Position numbers and translations under genes: made by a program. This document shows positions 54,016 to 62,613 of a stretch of 64,000 nucleotides of DNA, one piece after another (within the stretch, counting starts at the first letter, position 1; the number at the start of each line of letters is the position of its first letter). The notes beneath the pieces are model-generated. The model was not told the origin of the DNA and did no database searches. It saw only the letters and a program-made list of their open reading frames with translations. The stretch comes from Lysobacter arvi (GTDB lineage: Bacteria; Pseudomonadota; Gammaproteobacteria; Xanthomonadales; Xanthomonadaceae), in NCBI GenBank assembly GCA_031216755.1, contig JARUHG010000006.1, positions 62,001 through 126,000 of the forward strand, read 5' to 3'.

Positions 54016-55388
54016 AGACGCGTTCGCTGCGCTGGCGGCTCACGTGGGTGTCGGTGAAGTGCGTGCTCGTTGCGTGGCTGGTGTGGCTCGGCTGCCAGGC
54101 GTGGCAGTTGTCGCGCGCGCACTACGGGTTCTGGGACGAATCGCAGCGCGAGGTCGCCGCGCAGATCCTCGCGTCGATGCCCGATGGACTGCAGAGCCTC
54201 CCGCCGCGCGAACGTCCCGCCGTGCCGGCCGGCCATCGCGACCACAAGATGAGCTGGCAGGTGTGGGCCAGCGGCCGCAACGTCGTGTATTCGGTGGCGG
54301 CGCCGGACGAACCGCTCAAGCCCGATTTCCGCGACGGCTTCGCGCGCCGCAGCATCGCCGGCGAGGCGTGGCACGTGTACAGCCTGTCCGATCCGCGTCG
54401 CGGCCTGACCGTGCAGGTCGGTCGTTCGAAGCAGATGATCGCCAACGAGATCGCGCGCTGGGTCGGCCTGAGCCTGTTGGCGGCCGGTCTGATCTTCGTG
54501 CTGTTCGTGTTGACGGTGTGGGTGGTGATCGGCCGTTCGCTGCGGCCCGTGGCCGCGTTGCGCGACGTCCTGCGCGCGCGTCCGCCGCTGGACCTCACGC
54601 CGTTGCAGGCACCGGGCCTGCCGACGGAATTCAGCCCGCTGGTGGATGCGTTCAACGACCAGCTCACGCGCGTGGACCAGGCGGTGCAGAACGAACGCCG
54701 CTTCATCGCCGATGCCGCGCATGAACTGCGCACGCCGCTGGCGGTGCTCAGTGCGCATGCGGATCTCGCGCGCCGCGCGGCCAGCGAGGAAGAACGCGAC
54801 ACCGCGCTGCGTCGGCTGAGCGCCGGCGTGGCCCGCGCGGCACGCCTGTCCGAACAGCTGCTGGACCTCGCGCGCCTGGACGCACAGACGCTCGCGCCCG
54901 CGCTGGTGCCGCTCGATCTGGCGCCGCTGCTGGTGCTGGTCGTGCGCGATTTCGAGACCCTCGCCCGCGAACGTCGGCAGCGCATCAGCCTGCGCACCGA
55001 AGACGGCCGCATCCTGGGCGACGTCGACCTGCTGGGCATCCTCATCCGCAACCTGGTCGACAACGCGGTGCGTTATGCCGGCGAAGGCGGGCGCATCGAA
55101 GTGATCTGCCGCCGCGACGTGCGCGACGGCGTGGGTGGCATCGCACTGTGCGTGGCCGACGACGGACCGGGCGTGGCGCGGGACGAACGCGAACGCATCT
55201 TCCACCGCTTCTATCGCGCGAACGGTGCGGGAAACGGCGACGGCAACGGGCTTTCCCGCAACAGCGGCAGCGGCATCGGCCTGTCGCTGGTCGCGCGCAT
55301 CGCGCGGACGCACCACGCCCGCATCCACGTCGAGGACGGCCTCGACGGCCGCGGCCTGGCGATCACCGTCTTCTTCCCCGCGGCGTGA
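54012..55388 (+). CDS. Membrane histidine kinase (QseC/PmrB-like)
   Basis: The 458-residue kinase has two membrane segments (about 12-32, VSVKCVLVAWLVWLGCQAW; and 150-173, VGLSLLAAGLIFVLFVLTVWVV) around a 120-residue periplasmic sensor, a HAMP-like linker (RSLRPVAALRDVL), H-box FIADAAHELRTPLAVLSA with His237, N-box NLVDNAVRYAGEGG, and the ATP lid (VADDGPGVARDERERIF, SGIGLSLVARIARTH). The sensor has no Cys or metal motif, so the ligand is open. The start overlaps the response regulator. Followed by a perfect inverted repeat six bases after the stop. Confidence 0.92.
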   Translation: MKTRSLRWRLTWVSVKCVLVAWLVWLGCQAWQLSRAHYGFWDESQREVAAQILASMPDGLQSLPPRERPAVPAGHRDHKMSWQVWASGRNVVYSVAAPDEPLKPDFRDGFARRSIAGEAWHVYSLSDPRRGLTVQVGRSKQMIANEIARWVGLSLLAAGLIFVLFVLTVWVVIGRSLRPVAALRDVLRARPPLDLTPLQAPGLPTEFSPLVDAFNDQLTRVDQAVQNERRFIADAAHELRTPLAVLSAHADLARRAASEEERDTALRRLSAGVARAARLSEQLLDLARLDAQTLAPALVPLDLAPLLVLVVRDFETLARERRQRISLRTEDGRILGDVDLLGILIRNLVDNAVRYAGEGGRIEVICRRDVRDGVGGIALCVADDGPGVARDERERIFHRFYRANGAGNGDGNGLSRNSGSGIGLSLVARIARTHHARIHVEDGLDGRGLAITVFFPAA

Positions 55389-55393
55389 GCGTG

Positions 55394-55419
55394 GCTGCTG
55401 ACAGGACCCTGTCAGCAGC
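55394..55419. promoter_or_regulatory. Perfect 12-base inverted repeat between the kinase and NIPSNAP genes
   Basis: GCTGCTGACAGG-AC-CCTGTCAGCAGC: perfect arms with a 2-base spacer. It starts six bases after the kinase stop and 196 before the NIPSNAP start. The TGACAGG/CCTGTCA core suits an operator for a dimeric HTH regulator, most simply the YafY-type protein downstream; a hairpin with a 2-base loop and no U-tract is a less likely terminator. Confidence 0.6.
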
Positions 55420-55614
55420 GCCGGACGATCCTGCCAGGGTGCGATCGGCACGCCGGACCGGATCATCGCGATGGATCTCGACCTCGTCCTGCAACCAGCC
55501 TGGCGCCGGCAGCGGCGTCTGTTCCTGCAACTGGCCGCGATCGCGCAGACCGCCTGGCTCGCGCCGTTCCGCGCAAGCGGTCGCGCACGTCCACCCACGC
55601 ACGCGAAGGTTTCC

Positions 55615-56868
55615 ATGGACCCCACCCCCGTCCACGACGGCCGCCACGATTTCGACTTCCTGCACGGCCACTGGAGCATCCGCAACGAGCGGCTGACGAA
55701 GCGGCTGGCCGGCTCGTCCGAATGGGAGGTCTTCCACGCCACCCAACGCTGCCAGCCATTGCTGGGCGGCCTCGGCAACGTCGACGACTTCGTCAGCGAC
55801 TGGACGCGCCCCGGCACGGACGAGCGGTTCATCGGGATGACCTTGCGTCTGTTCGGCGTCGAGTCGCGGCAGTGGTCGATCTACTGGGCCGGAAACCACG
55901 ACGGCGTGCTCGACGCGCCCATGACCGGCGCCTTCGCCGATGAGGCCGATGGCACGCGCGCGGGCACCTTCTTCGGCGTGGACGAACACGAAGGACGACC
56001 GGTGCACGTGCGTTTCCGATGGAGCCAGGCGAGCGCGAACACGGCGCACTGGCAGCAGGCGTTCTCCGCGGACGACGGGGCGACGTGGGAAACGAACTGG
56101 CACATGTGGTTCCGCCGCATCGACGACGCGGGTCGTCCCGTGCACGAGGACAACGTCATCGAGCTGCGCCAATACACGATGCGACCTGCACGCCGGGACG
56201 AGCTGATCGAACTGTTCGAGCGCGAGTTCATCGAGTCGCAGGAGGCCGTGGGCATGCACGTGATCGGCCAGTTCCGCGATCTGGACGCGCCGGACCGCTT
56301 CGTGTGGCTGCGCGGTTTCGCCGACATGGCGGTGCGCGCCGAAGCGCTCACGGGCTTCTATGGCGGCCCGACGTGGAAGCGCCATCGCGAGGCGGCGAAC
56401 GCGACCATGATCGACAGCGACGACGTGTTGCTGTTGCGCCCGGCGCGAACGGGCGCGGGTTTCGCGCCACCGTCGAAGCCGCGGGACCCGCACGACGCCG
56501 GGTCCTCGCGCGGTCTGATCGAGGCGGGCATCTGCCTGCTCGACGCGCCCGCCGAGGACGGCTTCCTCGCGCGCTTCGAGCGCGATCTTGCGCCGCGCCT
56601 GCACGCCGCCGGGGCCGAGCTGATCGGCCTGTACGTCACCGAGCCCAGCGCGAACACCTTTCCTCGATTGCCCGTGCGCGAAGGCGAACCGGTGCTGGTG
56701 TGGTTCGCGCGGTTCGACGATGTCCATGCGCATCACCGTTACGAGGCGGCACTGCTCGCCGACGACGCGTGGCGCGAGGCGGTCGCGCAATCGCTGCTGC
56801 ACGGCCTGACCCAACCGCCGCAACGGTTGCGTCTGTCGCCGACCGCGCGTTCGGAACTGCGTGCGTGA
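55615..56868 (+). CDS. NIPSNAP-domain protein with an N-terminal DUF1579-like domain
   Basis: The 417-residue protein appears to be a fusion. Residues 1-190 (HDFDFLHGHWSIRNERL, RCQPLLGGLGNVDDFV, WSIYWAGNHDGVL) resemble small lipocalin-like DUF1579 proteins. Residues from about 185 on (VIELRQYTMRPARRDELIELFEREFI; FVWLRGFADMAVRAEALTGFY) are a NIPSNAP/EthD-type ferredoxin-like domain, followed by a second, weaker copy near 300-410. No signal peptide. It is upstream of a YafY-type regulator in the same direction, a recurrent pairing for these proteins. Function unknown; small-molecule binding is likely. Confidence 0.75.
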   Translation: MDPTPVHDGRHDFDFLHGHWSIRNERLTKRLAGSSEWEVFHATQRCQPLLGGLGNVDDFVSDWTRPGTDERFIGMTLRLFGVESRQWSIYWAGNHDGVLDAPMTGAFADEADGTRAGTFFGVDEHEGRPVHVRFRWSQASANTAHWQQAFSADDGATWETNWHMWFRRIDDAGRPVHEDNVIELRQYTMRPARRDELIELFEREFIESQEAVGMHVIGQFRDLDAPDRFVWLRGFADMAVRAEALTGFYGGPTWKRHREAANATMIDSDDVLLLRPARTGAGFAPPSKPRDPHDAGSSRGLIEAGICLLDAPAEDGFLARFERDLAPRLHAAGAELIGLYVTEPSANTFPRLPVREGEPVLVWFARFDDVHAHHRYEAALLADDAWREAVAQSLLHGLTQPPQRLRLSPTARSELRA

Positions 56869-56947
56869 GTGTCGTGGCGCCATACGCCGGCGTGCTGGTC
56901 CGGATGCGGCACGTTGAGCGCGGCACGGCGGCGCGCGATCATGGCGC

Positions 56948-57625
56948 ATGCGCCGCGCCGACCGCCTCTTCCTGCTGATCCATGCCCTGCGTGGACGCCG
57001 TTCCGCCATCACCGCGCAACGCCTCGCACAGGAGCTTGGCGTCTCGTTGCGGACGGTGTATCGGGACGTCGCCGACCTGCAGCGCTCCGGCGTCCCGATC
57101 GAAGGCGAAGCGGGCGTGGGTTACCTGCTGCGCAAGGGTTCGGACATCCCGCCGCTGATGTTCACGCCCGACGAGCTCGAAGCGCTGGTGGTGGGCACGC
57201 GGTTCGTGCGGGCCTTCGGCGGCAACCGGCTCGGACGCGAGGCCGCGGCGGCCCTGTTGAAGATCGAAGCGGTGTTGCCGCCGGAGTTGCGCGAACGCAG
57301 CGATCGCACGCGCATCTTCGCGCCGGAAGTGGACCGGCTGGAAAACAGCGGCCTCATCGACGATCTGCACGCCGCGGTGACCGGCGCGCTGGTGCTGCGC
57401 ATGGCGTACCGCGACAACGATGCGCGCGCGACCGAACGCGAGATCGAACCGTTGTGTCTCGCGTTCTGGGGCGGCAGCTGGACGCTGGGCGCGTGGTGCC
57501 GCCTGCGCGGCGATTTCCGCAACTTCCGCCCCGATCGCATCGTCAGCTATTCGCCAACGGGCGAGACGTTCGTGGAAACGCGCGAGCGTGGGCTGGCGGC
57601 GTACATGAAGGCGGTACAGGGGTAG
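56948..57625 (+). CDS. YafY-family HTH/WYL-type transcriptional regulator
   Basis: The 225-residue regulator has an N-terminal HTH (MRRADRLFLLIHALRGRRSA, ITAQRLAQELGVSLRTVYRDVADLQ, an HTH_11 domain) and a C-terminal ligand domain of the WYL type (VLRMAYRD..., EREIEPLCLAFWGGSWTLGAWCRLR, FRPDRIVSY) with the wing GYLLRKGSDIPPLMF between them. YafY relatives often control a neighbouring small enzyme; the gene lies 79 bases after the NIPSNAP gene, which is probably its target. Candidate operator: the inverted repeat at 55394. Confidence 0.88.
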   Translation: MRRADRLFLLIHALRGRRSAITAQRLAQELGVSLRTVYRDVADLQRSGVPIEGEAGVGYLLRKGSDIPPLMFTPDELEALVVGTRFVRAFGGNRLGREAAAALLKIEAVLPPELRERSDRTRIFAPEVDRLENSGLIDDLHAAVTGALVLRMAYRDNDARATEREIEPLCLAFWGGSWTLGAWCRLRGDFRNFRPDRIVSYSPTGETFVETRERGLAAYMKAVQG

Positions 57626-57681
57626 CCCGCTGCCTCACCGTCATTCGCGACTGTGAGACTGTGGGTGAAGCGTGGAAAGTC

Positions 57682-57711
57682 CCTGGATTCCCGCCTTCGC
57701 GGGAATGACGG
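57682..57711. repeat. REP-like palindrome
   Basis: CCTGGATTCCCGCCTTCGCG followed by GGAATGACGG: arms ATTCCCGC/GCGGGAAT, loop CTTC. The best-formed copy of this family in the window, between convergent gene ends. Confidence 0.65.
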
Positions 57712-57806
57712 GCAGAAACACGAACGGACGAGGACCATCGTCGTGTTCCTGCGTTCCTTTGTTCCGCTTTCCTGATCCGGATCCCGGATCCGAATCCCCA
57801 ACCAAG

Positions 57807-59321
57807 TCACCCCGCCCGCATCGTCCCCGTCTTCACGAACCGCTCGTGCCACGACAGCGCCTCGCCGAGCAGGTGCGGCGTGTGCTTGCCGAAGCTCTCG
57901 CGGCGCGCACGATCGAAGTAATCCTGCAGGAGCGGACGGTAGTCCGGGTGCGCGCAGTGGTCGATCAGGCGCTGCGCGCGCTGCTTCGGCGAGAGGCCGC
58001 GCAGATCGGCGACGCCGCGTTCGGTGACGATCACCATCACGTCGTGCTCGGTGTGGTCGACGTGGCTGGCCATCGGCACGATGGACGAAATCGCGCCGTT
58101 CTTCGCCGTGCTTGGCGACAGGAAGACCGACAGGTACGCGTTGCGCGCGAAGTCGCCGCTGCCGCCGATGCCGTTCATGATCTTCGTGCCGGCCACGTGC
58201 GTGGAGTTGACGTTCCCGTACAGGTCGACCTCGATCATGCCGTTCATCGCGATGCAGCCCAGGCGGCGCACGAGTTCGGGATGGTTCGAGATCTCCTGCG
58301 TGCGCAGCACGATGCGTTCGCGGTAGTAGTCGACGTGTTCGAGGAATTCGTCGATGGCCGCCGGGCTGAGCGAGAACGACGTCGCCGATGCCACGCGCAC
58401 GACGCCGCGCTTGAGCAGGTCGAGCATGCCGTCCTGGATCACCTCGGTGAACGCGGTGAGATCGCGATAGCCCGCGTCGCCCAGGCCGGCGAGCACCGCG
58501 TTGGTGATGTTGCCCACGCCGGACTGCAACGGCAGCAGCTGCGGTTGCAGGCGGCCGCGCCGCACCTCGTGCGCGAGGAAGTCGAGCAGGTGCGCGGCGA
58601 TCTCGCGCGAGGTCGTGTCCGGCGGCGTGAACGGCGAGTTGCGATCCGGCGCGTCGGTCTCGACGACGGCGATGACCTTGGCGGGGTCGCATCGCAGCCA
58701 CGGCTCGCCGATGCGGTCGTCCGCGTGCAGCAGCGGGATCGGCTTGCGATCCGGCGGCAACGCGGTGCCGTAGTAGACGTCGTGCATGCCTTCCAGCGCC
58801 GCGGGCTGCCAGCGGTTCACCTCGAGGATCACGCGGTCGGCCTGCTCCAGCCACGTCTTGTTGTTGCCGACCGAGGAGGACGGCACCAGATGGCCATCCT
58901 CGGTGATCGCGGTCACTTCGATCACCGCGACATCCACCGCACCGAAGAAACCGAACCACGTGTGCTGCGCGACATGGCTCAGGTGCATGTCGATGTAGTG
59001 CAGATCGCCGGCGTTGATGCGCTCGCGCAGATGCGGATCGGACTGGTACGGCAGGCGCAGCTCGATGCCTTCGGCGCGGGCGAGCACGCCATCGAGTTCC
59101 GGTGCGGTGGACGCGCCGGTCATCACCTTCACGCGGAAGTGCTCGCCGCGCGCGTGCGCCTGTTCGATCCGCGTAGCGAGCGCCTGCGGCACCGCCTTCG
59201 GGTAACCGGCGCCGGTGAAGCCGCTCATCGCGACGGTCATTCCGGGCTGGATCAATGCGGCGGCGTGGTCGGCGGACATGCGCTTGTCGCGCAGGCCGGC
59301 ATGGCGGATGCGATCGTTCAT
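57807..59321 (-). CDS. Acetyl-CoA hydrolase/transferase (succinyl-CoA:acetate CoA-transferase-like)
   Basis: The 504-residue enzyme belongs to class I CoA-transferases. Glu293 in [11 protein letters not shown] is the predicted catalytic residue that forms the gamma-glutamyl-CoA intermediate; [10 protein letters not shown] follows the oxyanion/substrate loop QSG at 266-268, and [20 protein letters not shown] is the CoA-binding glycine region. Related enzymes (AarC/Cat1/Ach1) move CoA from succinyl-CoA to acetate, which links acetate overflow to the TCA cycle; from sequence alone hydrolase activity is also possible. Single gene; the ATG is at the Met of [12 protein letters not shown]. Confidence 0.88.
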   Translation of the reverse strand: MNDRIRHAGLRDKRMSADHAAALIQPGMTVAMSGFTGAGYPKAVPQALATRIEQAHARGEHFRVKVMTGASTAPELDGVLARAEGIELRLPYQSDPHLRERINAGDLHYIDMHLSHVAQHTWFGFFGAVDVAVIEVTAITEDGHLVPSSSVGNNKTWLEQADRVILEVNRWQPAALEGMHDVYYGTALPPDRKPIPLLHADDRIGEPWLRCDPAKVIAVVETDAPDRNSPFTPPDTTSREIAAHLLDFLAHEVRRGRLQPQLLPLQSGVGNITNAVLAGLGDAGYRDLTAFTEVIQDGMLDLLKRGVVRVASATSFSLSPAAIDEFLEHVDYYRERIVLRTQEISNHPELVRRLGCIAMNGMIEVDLYGNVNSTHVAGTKIMNGIGGSGDFARNAYLSVFLSPSTAKNGAISSIVPMASHVDHTEHDVMVIVTERGVADLRGLSPKQRAQRLIDHCAHPDYRPLLQDYFDRARRESFGKHTPHLLGEALSWHERFVKTGTMRAG

Positions 59322-59464
59322 GGAGGCACGACGGATGGGGGAGCCCGAAGTCTAGACCCGCTGGACGCCTTCGGCTTTCCGCGATGTTGCCGGTCCTTTG
59401 CCCTGGCTGGCCCGACGCTGCGCGGAGATTTAACCTGCGGGTCCGACGTTCGCCGGAGACCCGC

Positions 59465-59845
59465 ATGCCCCTTGCACTGATCGCGATCGCCGCCGGTGCC
59501 GCCCTGGGCGCGTGGGCGCGATGGGGCCTGGGCCTTTGGCTGAATCCGCTGCACCACGCGATCCCGATGGGCACGCTGGCGGCGAACCTCGTCGGCGGTT
59601 ATCTCATCGGCCTGGCCGTTGCCGGGTTCGCGCAGGCGCCGGGCGTCGCGCCGGAATGGCGGCTGTTCGTGATCACCGGCCTGCTGGGCGGGCTGACCAC
59701 GTTCTCGACGTTCTCCGCGGAAACCGTGGACCTGCTGCAGAAGCAGGCGTACGGCTGGGCGTTCGGCGCCATCGCGCTGCACCTGCTCGGATCGCTCGCG
59801 ATGACCGGGCTGGGGCTGTGGACGGTAAAGATGCTGGTGCGCTAG
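59465..59845 (+). CDS. crcB: Fluoride channel CrcB (Fluc)
   Basis: Exports fluoride through a dual-topology dimeric channel. The 126-residue protein has four membrane segments with the conserved [12 protein letters not shown] opening, [16 protein letters not shown] (Asn of the pore), and [21 protein letters not shown], in which the Phe-box and TTFSTF region are characteristic. The C-terminal helix ends in [12 protein letters not shown] looked for a crcB/fluoride riboswitch in the 143 bases upstream and see none. Convergent with the NarL-type regulator, 34 bases apart. Confidence 0.93.
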   Translation: MPLALIAIAAGAALGAWARWGLGLWLNPLHHAIPMGTLAANLVGGYLIGLAVAGFAQAPGVAPEWRLFVITGLLGGLTTFSTFSAETVDLLQKQAYGWAFGAIALHLLGSLAMTGLGLWTVKMLVR

Positions 59846-59879
59846 CGCTTCTGTAGCCCGGACCGGCCCCAAGGCCGCG

Positions 59880-60512
59880 TCAGATCACCCGCAACGTGAT
59901 CGCCTTCAGCACCGCGCGCGTGCGGTCGCGCGTGCCGAGCTTTTCCAGGATCACCGACACGTAGTTCTTCACCGTGCCTTCGGCCAGGAACATCGCGCGG
60001 GCGATCTCCTTGTTCGAATAGCCGCCGGCGAGCAGCCGCAGGATCGCCACCTCGCGCTCGGTGAAGTGTTCGCGTGGCGCTTCCTGCTGGTGGTACTGAT
60101 AGCGCGCGCGCACCGGGTCGGTGCTCACCGGTTGCAGCAGCGTCTCGCCGGCGGCCACGCGCGCGATCGCATCGCGCAGGTCGTCCGGCGCCGCATCCTT
60201 GAGCAGGAATCCCTGCGCACCGGCTTCGGTCGCCTGCAGCAGCAGTTCGCTCTCGTCGAAGGTGGTGAGCAGCAGGACCGGGGTCGCGTCGCCGCGCTCG
60301 CGCAGGCGACGCAGCGCCTGCAGGCCGTCCATTCCGGCCATGCGGATATCGCTGAGCACGACATCGACCGGCGTGTCGCCCAGGCGTTCGAGCAGTTCGT
60401 GGCCGTCGTTCGCCTCGAAGGCTATGACGATGCCGTGCCGTTCCAGCAGGGCGCGCAGCCCCGCGCGGACGATGGCCTGGTCGTCGGCCAGGGCGATGCG
60501 CAGCGACGTCAC
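59880..60512 (-). CDS. NarL/LuxR-type response regulator
   Basis: The 210-residue regulator begins with GTG (VTSLRIALADDQAI). Receiver: acidic pair DD at 10-11, Asp55 in VVLSDIRMAGMDG, Lys in FLLKDAAPDDL. C-terminal LuxR HTH: HFTEREVAILRLLAGGYSNKEIARAMFLAEGTVKNYVSVILEKLGTRDRT. The start codon overlaps the stop of the sensor kinase (GTGA), so both are translated together. The DesR/LiaR-like subgroup is suggested by the paired HisKA_3 kinase. Target genes unknown. Confidence 0.93.
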   Translation of the reverse strand: MTSLRIALADDQAIVRAGLRALLERHGIVIAFEANDGHELLERLGDTPVDVVLSDIRMAGMDGLQALRRLRERGDATPVLLLTTFDESELLLQATEAGAQGFLLKDAAPDDLRDAIARVAAGETLLQPVSTDPVRARYQYHQQEAPREHFTEREVAILRLLAGGYSNKEIARAMFLAEGTVKNYVSVILEKLGTRDRTRAVLKAITLRVI

Positions 60513-61612
60513 GCGGGCAGGCTCGCGTCGATGCGGAGCGAACCGCGATCGGAGCGGCCGAACGCCAGCTGCCCGCCGGCCGCGACCACGCGCTCGCGCA
60601 TGCCCGACAGCCCGTTGCCTTCGCGGATCGCGCCGCGCAGCTCGCCATCGTCCTCCACGCGGATGCGCAGGCGGTCGCCATCGCGATCCAGCGACACCTG
60701 CACGACATCCGCATCGGCATGGCGCGCGCTGTTGGTCAGCGCTTCCTGCACCAGCCGGAGCACCGCTTCGGCCGTGGCCGGATCGGTGATGCGCACCGAA
60801 TCGCCCACGCGCAACCGCAGCGACGGCCGCGGCATCGGCGCCGCCAGGGCACGCAGCGCCGTGCCGAGGTCGAGGCCGCGGTCGTCCCGCATCGCCTGCA
60901 CGATGCCGCGGATGTCGCTGAGCAGTTCCGTCGAGAGCTGCTGCGCGATGGCGATCTCGGGCCGACCGGCGAACGCCGGATCGGCCGCGAGCGCGCGCAG
61001 GTTCAACGTCATCGCCGTGAGTTTGTGCCCGGCCACGTCGTGCAGTTCGCGCGCGACGCGAAGGCGTTCGTTGTCGCGCGCGCTGTCGGCCAGCAGCGCA
61101 CGCGTGGCGAGCAGATCGGCGTTCACGCGTGCGAGCTGGTCGCGGGCGCGTTCGGCGCTCACCGCGTACCACGCGCACAGCGCCGCAAAGAGCTGGAAGC
61201 CGCAGTGGATCAACACGACGGTCAGCGGTGCCGGGTGGCCGTCGCCGCGCAGCACGAACCAGAAGCCGATGTCGGCGGCGATGACCGCGACCGCCGTCAG
61301 GCGCAGCGGCATCGCCATAGCCATCACCGCCGTCCATACGACCAGCAGGACGGGCGCCACCGACGGGCGCGGATCGAGCCACACCAGCGTCAGCGCGATC
61401 GCCGGCATCAGCGCCAGCTGCACCGGGCGAAGCCAGGCGCGGCGCGGCCAGAGGTCGCAGACGAACATCAGGAACGCGTACAGCGCGAGCAGCGCGATGG
61501 CCCATGGCAGCCGTTCCGGCGGCATCCAGCGGAAGGCCATGCCCACCGCCACCAGCGTGAAGAGGCCGGCGAGGTTGAGCGGCTGGAGCAGCGAGCGCCT
61601 GCGTTCGTTCAT
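60509..61612 (-). CDS. HisKA_3-type membrane sensor histidine kinase (LiaS/DesK-like)
   Basis: The 367-residue kinase has about six membrane segments in the first 150 residues (LAGLFTLVAVGMAFRW, LPWAIALLALYAFLMFVCDL, LALMPAIALTLVWLD, and others), a HisKA_3 dimerisation helix VARELHDVAGHKLTAMTLNL with His191, and a GHKL ATP domain (LVQEALTNSARHADA, NGLSGMRERVVAAGG). This is the DesK/LiaS pattern, in which the membrane itself is often sensed. The start is the Met of MNERRRSLLQPL; 30 codons of upstream open frame were left out. Cotranscribed with the regulator at 59880. Confidence 0.9.
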   Translation of the reverse strand: MNERRRSLLQPLNLAGLFTLVAVGMAFRWMPPERLPWAIALLALYAFLMFVCDLWPRRAWLRPVQLALMPAIALTLVWLDPRPSVAPVLLVVWTAVMAMAMPLRLTAVAVIAADIGFWFVLRGDGHPAPLTVVLIHCGFQLFAALCAWYAVSAERARDQLARVNADLLATRALLADSARDNERLRVARELHDVAGHKLTAMTLNLRALAADPAFAGRPEIAIAQQLSTELLSDIRGIVQAMRDDRGLDLGTALRALAAPMPRPSLRLRVGDSVRITDPATAEAVLRLVQEALTNSARHADADVVQVSLDRDGDRLRIRVEDDGELRGAIREGNGLSGMRERVVAAGGQLAFGRSDRGSLRIDASLPA

Positions 61613-61764
61613 GGCCACATGCTGCGACCGCCGCGGCGCCGCGCGCAATGGATCGGGCGACGAAAGTGACTTCCGGCAGGTCGCGCCGATGACCGCGGGC
61701 ACTGCGGTGGCGCGCGGCGCGCGCGCATCGTGTCCTCATCGCCTCCTTCCTGCCGAACGCCGCC

Positions 61765-62481
61765 ATGACCGCCTATCAGATGCTCGTCGCCGTGCACGTC
61801 CTCGTCGGCGTCGTCGCCCTCGTGACCTTCTGGACCGCCGGCCTGCTGCGCAAGGGCACGCCCGCGCACCGCACCACCGGACGCGTGTACCTGCTGGCGA
61901 TGGTCGGCATCGTGCTCACCGGCGCGCCGATGGCGGCCGTGCGCTGGATCGACGGACACACGGTGACCGCGGCGTTCCTCGCGTACCTGGTGGTCATCAC
62001 GAGCACCGGCGTCTGGGTCTCGTGGCGCGCCGTCCGCGACAAGTCGGCGCCCGGGCGTTTCGTCGGGCCGGTGTACGTCGCCCTCGGTGCGCTGTCCCTT
62101 GCGGCTGGCGCGGGCGTGCTCGCGCTGGGCATTCGCAGTGGCGCGCCGTTGCTGATGGGGTTCTCCGCCGTCGGCCTGTTCACCGGCGTGGACATGCTGC
62201 GCCGTCGCCTGCGCCGCGCGACCTTCGCGAAGACGCCGCGCTGGTGGATGACGCAGCACTACACCGCGATGATCGGCAACGGCATCGCCACGCACATCGC
62301 GTTCCTCGGCATCGGGCTGCCGCGGCTGCTGCCGTGGGCGAACGGCACGGCGCTGCATTACCTCGCGTGGTTCGGCCCGCTCGCCGTGGCGATCGTGGCC
62401 AAGGCCATCCTCGACCGCCGCTGGAAGCCCCGGCCTGCGGCCGAGCCGCGTGCGAGCGTTCCCCGCACGCAGGGCGCGTGA
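61765..62481 (+). CDS. Multi-pass membrane protein, DUF2306-like
   Basis: The 238-residue protein has about seven membrane segments: VHVLVGVVALVTFWTAGLLR, VYLLAMVGIVLTGAPMAAVR, FLAYLVVITSTGVWVSW, VYVALGALSLAAGAGVLAL and so on, with the conserved His-containing stretches GTPAHRTTGRVYL and MTQHYTAMIGNGIATHIAFL. The His pattern and the overall length are close to DUF2306 and other haem-linked or redox-related small membrane proteins, which I infer only from the shape. It is divergent from the sensor kinase (152-base gap) and 132 bases before an FAD/NAD(P)-binding protein. Confidence 0.68.
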   Translation: MTAYQMLVAVHVLVGVVALVTFWTAGLLRKGTPAHRTTGRVYLLAMVGIVLTGAPMAAVRWIDGHTVTAAFLAYLVVITSTGVWVSWRAVRDKSAPGRFVGPVYVALGALSLAAGAGVLALGIRSGAPLLMGFSAVGLFTGVDMLRRRLRRATFAKTPRWWMTQHYTAMIGNGIATHIAFLGIGLPRLLPWANGTALHYLAWFGPLAVAIVAKAILDRRWKPRPAAEPRASVPRTQGA

Positions 62482-62613
62482 AGACCGCATTCCGTTCGGT
62501 TATGTCGGACTGACGAACCGTTGCGTGGAAACGCGTCGTGCGTAACCCGCCGTTTACTTCCGCCGCGGCGCGATCGCCTACCAATAGGCGCACGACGACG
62601 CGGAGGAAGCGAC

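Noticed and set aside
59322-59464. Possible fluoride riboswitch upstream of crcB
   Set aside because: I searched by eye for the conserved crcB-motif pseudoknot segments and saw none; the gap looks like an ordinary leader.
60066-62513. 815-codon open frame crossing both NarL-type genes and the membrane protein
   Set aside because: It runs antisense to two coupled genes with clear motifs and out of frame through a third, so it is a compositional artefact.
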